From positions 1-18,102 of the forward strand of contig PFRJ01000117.1 of NCBI GenBank assembly GCA_002788515.1: a stretch of 18,102 nt of DNA, in the 5' to 3' direction. The stretch comes from Nitrosopumilales archaeon CG_4_9_14_0_2_um_filter_34_16 (GTDB lineage: Archaea; Thermoproteota; Nitrososphaeria; Nitrososphaerales; Nitrosopumilaceae). The notes beneath the pieces were generated by a model that ran no database searches, was not told the DNA's origin, and saw only the letters and a program-made list of their open reading frames with translations. The position numbers were made by a program, and so were the translations under genes. This document shows positions 12,678 to 18,102 of this stretch, in pieces; the stretch's first letter is position 1; each line of letters starts with the position of its first letter.

Positions 12678-12687
12678 AATAAATAAT
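12678..12687 (+). promoter_or_regulatory. box A for queE
   Basis: GAATAAATAA centred about 27 nt upstream of TTG 12709; supports a leaderless transcript beginning with TTG. Confidence 0.55.
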
Positions 12688-12708
12688 GAAAAAAACTACT
12701 ATTATTAC

Positions 12709-13422
12709 TTGAAAGTAAGATTATTTGAAATATTTACATCAGTTGAAGGCGAAGGAATTCTTTATGGAACAAAGACTCTCTTTGTAAGACTTGCTGGCTG
12801 CCCTTTTACTTGTTTTTATTGTGATACCAAAGAGTCTCTTCCATTAGATTCTGGTACAGAATATTCAATAGAAGATGCAAACCATCTAATTGATTCTAAT
12901 TTAAAAAATCAAACCTACAAAGTGAATTTTACCGGAGGTGATCCGTTAATTCAACATGAGGCAGTAGCACTGCTTGCAAAACATATTCAAGACAAAAAAA
13001 TTCCAACCTATCTTGAATCATCATGCTTTGATATTGATAGATTCAATCATGTTTTGCCATTTATTGATATTGTTAAAATTGAATTCAAAACAAAAGACTC
13101 TGATTTTGTTGATTCTAAACATTATGAGAAATTGATTGGTCATACCATGAAATGCCTTCAATCATCTGTAAAAGTAAAAAAAATAACTTATATCAAAATT
13201 GTGGTTAGCTCAAAAACTCAGTTAAATGACTTTGAAAAACTAGTAAAAGAAATTTTCATGATTGTATCTAAAGATGACATTGATGGGTTTATCATTCAAC
13301 CAACATATGGTATTTCAGAACCATCATTAGATCTTTTATTAGATTTGTATGATTTAGTATATCCTCACTACATTGATGTTAAAGTGGTTCCACAATTACA
13401 CAAATTCATTGGTGCCCCATAA
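12709..13422 (+). CDS. queE: 7-carboxy-7-deazaguanine synthase (QueE)
   Basis: Radical SAM enzyme converting 6-carboxy-tetrahydropterin to 7-carboxy-7-deazaguanine in the preQ0 pathway, which in archaea feeds archaeosine in tRNA. 237 aa. The N-terminal IFTSVEGEG at 8-16 is the QueE substrate loop. The cluster motif is C31-x3-C35-x2-C38 (CPFTCFYC), followed by DT, and GGDP lies at 76-79. The C-terminus (QPTYG, KVVPQLHKFIG) also fits QueE. Start is TTG 12709, giving KVRLFEIFTSVEGEG directly. FolE follows 64 bases downstream on the same strand and QueC lies 0.9 kb further on the opposite strand; QueD is not seen in the window. Confidence 0.94.
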   Translation: MKVRLFEIFTSVEGEGILYGTKTLFVRLAGCPFTCFYCDTKESLPLDSGTEYSIEDANHLIDSNLKNQTYKVNFTGGDPLIQHEAVALLAKHIQDKKIPTYLESSCFDIDRFNHVLPFIDIVKIEFKTKDSDFVDSKHYEKLIGHTMKCLQSSVKVKKITYIKIVVSSKTQLNDFEKLVKEIFMIVSKDDIDGFIIQPTYGISEPSLDLLLDLYDLVYPHYIDVKVVPQLHKFIGAP

Positions 13423-13486
13423 CATTAGCACCTGCCTAAAAATCCGATTAGGTTCAAATACTAGAAAAATTGTGTGAGAATATAAA

Positions 13487-14044
13487 ATGGATAAAGAACG
13501 TGTAAAAAAACTCGTCAGGGAATTAATCATTGAAATTGGAGAAGATCCTACACGTGAAGGATTACGAGAAACTCCTGAAAGAATTGCAAATATGTACAAA
13601 GAGATCTTTGGAGGATACGATTCTGATTCAGAGTTATCTGTACAATTCTCAGAAGATTCTGATGTTGTTATTGCTCGTGATATTCAATTCTATTCAATGT
13701 GTGAACACCATATGTTGCCATTTTATGGAAAAATCCATATCGCATACTCTCCCAATGGTAGAGTTTTTGGAATATCAAAACTAGTTAGACTAGTTGAAAA
13801 ATACTCAAAAAGACTACAAATTCAAGAACGATTAACAAAAAATATTGCTGATGAATTACATTCCCAAGGCGTAAAAGGAGTAGTAGTATTAGCTGATGCA
13901 GAACATCTATGTATGAAAATGCGTGGTGTGAAAAATGATGCGACGCTTTCCTCATCTGCATTTAGGGGAATTTATGAAAATAAAGAGGAAAAGGCAGGTA
14001 TAATGTCACTAATTAGAAAACGTGCCTCAGATTTGTCACTATAG
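13487..14044 (+). CDS. folE: GTP cyclohydrolase I (FolE type)
   Basis: Converts GTP to 7,8-dihydroneopterin triphosphate, the first step of preQ0 (and pterin) synthesis. 185 aa, normal length. Zinc ligands C72 and H75 in MCEHHMLPF and C142 in EHLCMKMRG are present. The family core SPNGRVFGISKLVRLVEKYSKRLQIQERL (about 88-116) and GVKNDATLSSSAFRG are intact. Start is ATG 13487, with a weak box A (TTCAAATA, 13453-13460) about 30 nt upstream. Location after queE points to archaeosine precursor supply. This is the type I bacterial/eukaryal enzyme rather than the archaeal MptA type. Confidence 0.95.
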   Translation: MDKERVKKLVRELIIEIGEDPTREGLRETPERIANMYKEIFGGYDSDSELSVQFSEDSDVVIARDIQFYSMCEHHMLPFYGKIHIAYSPNGRVFGISKLVRLVEKYSKRLQIQERLTKNIADELHSQGVKGVVVLADAEHLCMKMRGVKNDATLSSSAFRGIYENKEEKAGIMSLIRKRASDLSL

Positions 14045-14058
14045 GCAATACTGAAAAA

Positions 14059-14066
14059 TTAAATAA
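14059..14066 (+). promoter_or_regulatory. box A for the 14088 gene
   Basis: TTAAATAA centred about 25-26 nt before ATG 14088; it argues against the in-frame TTG at 14076 as start. Confidence 0.55.
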
Positions 14067-14087
14067 TCAATATTTTTGATCACAAAC

Positions 14088-14339
14088 ATGGGTGCAAATC
14101 CGTATATTCACATTCCAAAAGAATCATGGCCTAATTGGACATGGTATGCAATTGAATGTATAATCGTAATTGCACTTTCTATGTTGACATCAAGTAAAAT
14201 TACTGATTCAATAGATGGACTTACTCCAGAAATACAAAATTATGTTTTTATGGGAATCGTTGGAGGGATCTTCTTAGCTTGGTATATTGGAATTAGAGGT
14301 TTTATCCTAAAAAAGAAAATTCTCAGAAATAGTTATTAG
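14088..14339 (+). CDS. small two-helix membrane protein, 83 aa
   Basis: A polar N-terminus (GANPYIHIPKESWPNW) is followed by a first hydrophobic helix at about 17-35 (WYAIECIIVIALSMLTS), a loop with SIDGLTPEI, a second helix at about 52-70 (YVFMGIVGGIFLAWYIG) and a basic tail (KKKILRNSY). The positive tail suggests the C-terminus is cytoplasmic. No family recognised. ATG chosen by box A spacing. It lies between folE and queC, converging with queC (2-base gap), but a role in deazaguanine metabolism is not supported by sequence. Confidence 0.78.
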   Translation: MGANPYIHIPKESWPNWTWYAIECIIVIALSMLTSSKITDSIDGLTPEIQNYVFMGIVGGIFLAWYIGIRGFILKKKILRNSY

Positions 14340-14341
14340 AA

Positions 14342-15016
14342 TTATCTTAGATATTTTGTTTTATCTGTTATACCAGATTTTTCAAATGCAATCTTTCTAT
14401 TATTACAAGACTCACAAACTCCGCAATGATATTTTTTATCTGCATAACAACTCCATGTCTTAAAAATCGAATCACCTAAAATTTTCATTCCTGATTTTAA
14501 TAGATCACTTTTTGATAATCCTTTGCGATATGGAGACCAGATTTCAATACTTTTACGTAATTTTGATTCAATCCCATCAATTTCTCCTTGATTAAATGCA
14601 ATTTCTAGTTTTTTTGCAAAATTTGGTCTGCAATCAGGATAATGTTTGTCTCCAGTATGTGCACCATATGCAACTAATGAGGCATTAAGCGTAAAAGCCC
14701 AAGCAGAAGCTATTGATAAAAAAACTGCATTTCTAATCGGTACAACAATTGAATATTCAAATTTACTAGGAATTTTTCTTTTGGTACTTGTTAAAACATT
14801 GGAATTACCATACAAATTTTTCATAAAACCAATATCAATTATTTTATGTTGTTTTAATCCTAGTTTTTTTGCAAAAGATTTGGCAGCTGCAATCTCGTTA
14901 TTTGCTTTTTGTCCATATGAAAATGTAATCCCGTATAACTCATATTTTGATTTTAAATATGAAACTGCACAAACAGAATCTACACCACCACTAAAAACAA
15001 TAACAGCTTTCTTCAA
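14342..15016 (-). CDS. queC: 7-cyano-7-deazaguanine synthase (QueC)
   Basis: ATP-dependent conversion of 7-carboxy-7-deazaguanine to preQ0. 224 aa. The N-terminal PP-loop is SGGVDS at 9-14 and GQK follows at 35-37. AHTGDKHYPDCR at 119-130 is typical of QueC. Zinc ligands are C190, C198, C201 and C204 (SCYADKKYHCGVCESC). Start is TTG 15016, three bases after the thrB stop, with AGGAAG 6 bases upstream inside the end of thrB, so it is translated as an internal operon gene. It completes, with QueE and FolE, three of the four preQ0 synthesis steps in this window. Confidence 0.94.
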   Translation of the reverse strand: MKKAVIVFSGGVDSVCAVSYLKSKYELYGITFSYGQKANNEIAAAKSFAKKLGLKQHKIIDIGFMKNLYGNSNVLTSTKRKIPSKFEYSIVVPIRNAVFLSIASAWAFTLNASLVAYGAHTGDKHYPDCRPNFAKKLEIAFNQGEIDGIESKLRKSIEIWSPYRKGLSKSDLLKSGMKILGDSIFKTWSCYADKKYHCGVCESCNNRKIAFEKSGITDKTKYLR

Positions 15017-15019
15017 TGC

Positions 15020-15943
15020 TTACTTCCTATTTTCTATTGCGCCTTTACTAGGTTTACAAATTATAGTTTGACATTTTGTATTTGCCGATGTAAATCCTCT
15101 AGACATTGCTAAACCAATTTTTTTCAAATCAGCTGAACTTTTTGAAAATGCAATCACTGATGGTCCTGCACCACTTATTGTAACACCTAGTGCACCTGCT
15201 TTGATAGCATTTTCTTTAACTTTGGCAAATCCTGGAATCATATGTTGTCTTGCAGGTTCAACTATCACATCTTTGATTGAATTTCCAATCATTTCTGAAT
15301 CTTTTTTCATAAATCCAGCTACAATTGCTGCTGCATTTGATAAATTGGAGATACTATCTACTAATTTTACATTTTTTGGAATTACTCCCCTTGATACTTT
15401 TGTTTTCTTTTTTGGAACATCAATTTTTGGAACAGCAACACACATTCTAAGATTTATCGGCGGATCAATTCTAATCACATCTAATGGATTTGTTTTTACA
15501 ATTACAAAACCTCCTAGAACAGATGCCGCGACATTATCATAGTGAATTGTTCCAGCGCTTGCTTTTTCTCCAGAACCTGCAAATTCTACTAAAGCATTAT
15601 CATCAAGCTTTAATCTAAATAATTTATCAAAAGCTACTACAGTTGCTGCAGCTGATGCAGCACTACTTCCCATTCCAAATCCTGCGGGAACTCCTTTTTC
15701 AATTCTAATTTCAACACCGTCTTTGATTTTGAATTTTTTTTTCATATTTTTCACAACTAGTCCTGCAGTATTATTTTCTGGATTTGTAGGGATGTTGTCT
15801 TTAGTAACTATTGTAATTCTACTTTTTGTCTTAGTTAGTGTGACTGTATCATAAAATGCATCAATTGCTAATCCAAAAACATCAAACCCTGGACCTAAAT
15901 TTGCTGTAGATGATGGTGCCTTGACTGTAACTTTTGATACCAT
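15020..15943 (-). CDS. thrB: homoserine kinase (GHMP family)
   Basis: Phosphorylates homoserine with ATP in threonine synthesis. 307 aa. SSTANLGPGFDVFGLA at 11-26 is the N-terminal homoserine kinase signature. The GHMP ATP loop PAGFGMGSSAAS lies at 86-97. The C-terminal third has EPARQHMIPGF and GVTISGAGPSVIAF, both usual for ThrB. ATG 15943 overlaps the stop of the GTPase gene by one base (TGATG), with GAGGAG 11 bases upstream. Threonine synthase and homoserine dehydrogenase are not in the window. No unusual residues noted. Confidence 0.94.
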   Translation of the reverse strand: MVSKVTVKAPSSTANLGPGFDVFGLAIDAFYDTVTLTKTKSRITIVTKDNIPTNPENNTAGLVVKNMKKKFKIKDGVEIRIEKGVPAGFGMGSSAASAAATVVAFDKLFRLKLDDNALVEFAGSGEKASAGTIHYDNVAASVLGGFVIVKTNPLDVIRIDPPINLRMCVAVPKIDVPKKKTKVSRGVIPKNVKLVDSISNLSNAAAIVAGFMKKDSEMIGNSIKDVIVEPARQHMIPGFAKVKENAIKAGALGVTISGAGPSVIAFSKSSADLKKIGLAMSRGFTSANTKCQTIICKPSKGAIENRK

Positions 15944-16701
15944 CAGTCTTCTATCTCCTCGCCCAAATTAAGAATTCTGCTTAGTGCTCCTTCAAGATTT
16001 ACAAAACCATCACCTGTAATATTTGATATAGGAATCAATCCTTGTGCAAATCCACCAAGATTCAATCCCCGCAAAATACTTGTAGTCAGCGTATATGTAT
16101 CTCCATCTGCTTCTTTACCAATAGCATTTTCTAATGTTTTTAAATTTGATGACCATGCAAGAATGTCTTTTAGCTTATCTCCAATAAGATCTGTTTTTGT
16201 TAAAACATTGATCGCAGGTAAATTCAAACGCAATCTTATTGATGTTGCAAGTAGTGCAATTGACACAAAATTTACTGGGGTGGTAACTAGCGCTCCATCA
16301 AAAATAAAAATATTAGTTTTTTCTTCTGAGGAAATATTTTCTACTAGAAAACGTCCACTGGAACGATATGCAAATAATTCAATTTGACCAGGTGTATCTA
16401 CAATCAAATAATCTGGATTTACTTTGTTAATGTCGTTTTGAATATCGTCAATTTTTGATGCTATGAGATCATTTGCCATTACCATAGCACCATTTGGACC
16501 AAGTTCATACTGTTGCATAATTGATACATAGTCTACATAATCTCTAACATCAACATCACAAGTATAAGGTATAGTATCTACACCTGGATCTAAATTTAAA
16601 ATTGCTGCAAATGCACCATTTGTTGCATAATACTCATTTAGTTTCGATGTAAGTAATGATTTTCCTGAACCAGCAGTACCGGATACAAAAATTGTTTTCA
16701 A
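15943..16701 (-). CDS. GPN-loop GTPase
   Basis: A 252-residue P-loop GTPase of the archaeal/eukaryal GPN family. Walker A is GTAGSGKS at 8-15; LNLDPGVD at 36-42; the family-defining GPN tripeptide at 68-70 (ELGPNGAM); DTPGQIELF at 102-110 (G3); TKTDL at 168-172 (G4). Eukaryotic relatives assist RNA polymerase II assembly and import; the archaeal role is not settled, though RNA-polymerase or ribosome-related assembly has been proposed. The second-helix wording is closer to the Gpn1/XAB1 branch, but I would not assign a subfamily. Start is TTG 16701, with box A at leaderless distance. First gene of an operon with thrB and queC. Confidence 0.93.
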   Translation of the reverse strand: MKTIFVSGTAGSGKSLLTSKLNEYYATNGAFAAILNLDPGVDTIPYTCDVDVRDYVDYVSIMQQYELGPNGAMVMANDLIASKIDDIQNDINKVNPDYLIVDTPGQIELFAYRSSGRFLVENISSEEKTNIFIFDGALVTTPVNFVSIALLATSIRLRLNLPAINVLTKTDLIGDKLKDILAWSSNLKTLENAIGKEADGDTYTLTTSILRGLNLGGFAQGLIPISNITGDGFVNLEGALSRILNLGEEIED

Positions 16702-16722
16702 TCCGTCTAATTTTCCCTCTTT

Positions 16723-16732
16723 GCTTATATTT
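16723..16732 (-). promoter_or_regulatory. box A for the GTPase-thrB-queC operon
   Basis: AAATATAAGC on the minus strand, centred 26-27 nt upstream of TTG 16701. Confidence 0.6.
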
Positions 16733-16827
16733 CAAACTAGCTTGGTTTCTTCTGATATGCCAATTTGGTATCAAATAATATCAAAAAATTCCATCTGATC
16801 TTTAACTGATCAAATAATATTCGTTTT

Positions 16828-16968
16828 ATGATTCAAAGTACATCTGAAAAGGAGGCTTATCTCAAAGATTTGGTGGTAAAATTACTACAAGAGAGAAACC
16901 TTTCAGACTTTGATATGCTGGATTCATTATTTGAAGAAATCAAGCAAGAACTTCAAAATCAGAAATAG
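16828..16968 (+). CDS. small ORF, 46 aa, acidic helical peptide
   Basis: ATG 16828 to TAG 16966-16968. The product is strongly amphipathic and helical (EKEAYLKDLVVKLL, then MLDSLFEEIKQELQNQK), with no cysteine or membrane segment. Codon choice is like that of the neighbouring genes. A CTTTAACT at 16800-16807 is centred 25 nt upstream, consistent with a leaderless start. It occupies the otherwise empty 344-bp gap between the divergent GTPase operon and the flippase-like gene. Function unknown. Confidence 0.55.
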   Translation: MIQSTSEKEAYLKDLVVKLLQERNLSDFDMLDSLFEEIKQELQNQK

Positions 16969-17039
16969 TATCAATTAGATGAAATTCCACGCCTAATCTT
17001 ATGATTTGTCTTTTTGATGACTAGATAATTAATCAACTT

Positions 17040-17047
17040 TCATATTT
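17040..17047 (+). promoter_or_regulatory. box A for the 17070 gene
   Basis: TCATATTT centred about 26 nt upstream of ATG 17070; it overlaps the in-frame TTG at 17046, making that TTG an unlikely start. Confidence 0.45.
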
Positions 17048-17069
17048 GATCCCTCAAAAAAACCATCAA

Positions 17070-18086
17070 ATGAACTGGAGACTAGTGGCCATCCCAATTA
17101 CTCTAATTCCTATTCTCATCATTGCTATTCAATTTGATATAAAATTAGAAGATGTATTGGCTATTGGATTATTTCCATTTGTAGGCGCAATAGTTGCCAT
17201 GATGATAAAACTTGGTCTTCAAGGAGTCAAATTTGCATATATTACAAGAAAATATCTGGGAAGTTTTGATTCTTTTTTTAAATTGATTGGTGTCAGAGTT
17301 GGTAGTGAATTTATCAAATTTACAACTCCGATGTTTGTTGGAGCTGAATTCGTAGTGATTTACTATCTCCACAAAAAAGGAATCGCACCTGCAAAAGCAG
17401 CGTGGATTGCAATTATGGATATTGTAACTGAAGTGTTTGCTGCAGGTTTGTTATCTATAATGGCAGGAATCATTGCATTGTTAAATGGCGCATATGTAGT
17501 TGGAGCAGTGATTTTAGGTACTAGTATTATAATTACATCTTTGTGGATGGTGATGTTCTTTCTTTCCTCTAAACATACATTCCAAGTTCCTAAAATATTT
17601 GAAAATCTTGCCAAAAGATTTGGAAAAGAAAAAGGCACCAGAGCAATAAAGAAAACAAACATTTGGATGGAAGAGGTATGTACAATGAGCAGGGAAAACC
17701 TGAAAACTTCTGAGTCCAAAAAAATCTTTACTGTTTCATTTTTCTTCTCACTCGCATCATGGTCATTTTATGGAATTTCATTTATGATTATTGCAATGGG
17801 GACAGACTTTGCTATCAATGCGTTTGACTCTATCATGGCAGTCATGGGAGCAAATGCAATTGGAAATTTGCCAATCACCATTGGAGGTTCTGGTTTGGCA
17901 GAATTTGGAATTGTAGCGTATATCAACAATTTAGATCCCTTTGCATTTGAAATTTCAGAGGGAGTTGTGGCATGGGATGCAGTAATTGGTTGGCGAATTG
18001 CAACATACTATGTTCCAATTGTGATTACATGGCTACTTTTGGTAAAATTAGCCTTGAGTAAGATACCAAAATCTCAGTCTTCATAG
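17070..18086 (+). CDS. flippase-like integral membrane protein (UPF0104 / LPG-synthase TM domain)
   Basis: A 338-residue protein with about eight membrane helices from ATG 17070. The pattern fits the UPF0104/YbhN-AglD family (lysylphosphatidylglycerol synthase transmembrane domain without the synthetase part): a loop GVRVGSEFIKFTTPMFVGAEFVVIYYL after the second helix (with the conserved 'P' helix breaker), a central soluble loop around residues 168-215, NAIGNLPITIGGSGLAEFG near 270-290, and R-x-x-x-Y-Y (RIATYYVP) close to the end. Relatives act in lipid or lipid-linked sugar handling, possibly flipping; the substrate here is unknown. TTG 17046 would add eight residues but lies in the probable box A. 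No further gene follows before the window ends. Confidence 0.88.
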   Translation: MNWRLVAIPITLIPILIIAIQFDIKLEDVLAIGLFPFVGAIVAMMIKLGLQGVKFAYITRKYLGSFDSFFKLIGVRVGSEFIKFTTPMFVGAEFVVIYYLHKKGIAPAKAAWIAIMDIVTEVFAAGLLSIMAGIIALLNGAYVVGAVILGTSIIITSLWMVMFFLSSKHTFQVPKIFENLAKRFGKEKGTRAIKKTNIWMEEVCTMSRENLKTSESKKIFTVSFFFSLASWSFYGISFMIIAMGTDFAINAFDSIMAVMGANAIGNLPITIGGSGLAEFGIVAYINNLDPFAFEISEGVVAWDAVIGWRIATYYVPIVITWLLLVKLALSKIPKSQSS

Positions 18087-18102
18087 AATCTTGTTATACA
18101 AA

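Noticed and set aside
13530..13784. Second plus-strand frame overlapping folE
   Set aside because: It overlaps the conserved FolE core, including the MCEHH zinc motif, in another frame.
1..18102. CRISPR arrays, insertion sequences, att sites, tRNA or rRNA genes
   Set aside because: No regularly spaced repeats, transposase or integrase frames, terminal inverted repeats or cloverleaf sequences were seen on reading both strands.

Overview
The window looks like a chromosomal segment of a marine ammonia-oxidising archaeon of the Nitrosopumilus type (Thaumarchaeota/Nitrososphaerota). The evidence is an archaeal TFB, a CdvB/ESCRT-III-like division protein, an archaeal-type GPN-loop GTPase, preQ0 (archaeosine) pathway genes, low GC (roughly one third), frequent TTG and GTG starts, and TATA-like boxes centred about 24-30 nt upstream of start codons, which implies mostly leaderless mRNAs. 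No bacterial-style promoter, insertion sequence, integrase, CRISPR array, tRNA or rRNA was seen. The organism assignment rests on recognised protein families and composition, not on a database search.

Layout. 1-1161: the 3' end of an unknown gene, two small minus-strand genes (one a cysteine-rich zinc-ribbon-like protein) and a 100-residue unknown. 1266-4281: TFB, a CPA1-type cation/proton antiporter on the minus strand, and a divergent hemerythrin-like protein. 4318-5860: APS kinase overlapping tail to tail with a CysQ-like PAP phosphatase, which is preceded by a small membrane protein. 5898-7337: a short-chain dehydrogenase, a candidate structured small RNA (about 6776-6905) and a membrane-anchored exported protein. 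7338-7817 is non-coding. 7869-8985: a CdvB paralogue tail to tail with a coiled-coil protein built of five 21-residue repeats.

9081-12427 is the most distinctive block. A secreted protein is divergent from a three-gene operon: a small winged-helix regulator, a transmembrane protein with an external domain and a cytoplasmic winged helix, and a secreted all-helical repeat protein. The last two genes overlap as ATGA with a good Shine-Dalgarno. Base composition shifts sharply inside the second operon gene, and the shared promoter region carries an inverted and a direct repeat. A trans-membrane one-component signalling locus is a reasonable inference.

12473-15016 holds QueE, FolE and QueC, three preQ0 synthesis enzymes, interspersed with two small two-helix membrane proteins. 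QueC sits at the end of a minus-strand operon: GPN-loop GTPase, homoserine kinase, QueC. 16828-18086 holds a 46-residue small ORF and a flippase-like (UPF0104/LPG-synthase TM domain) membrane protein.

Genes that start transcripts have a box A at leaderless distance. Internal operon genes (thrB, queC, the secreted helical protein) instead have purine-rich Shine-Dalgarno sequences. This rule was used to choose several start codons.
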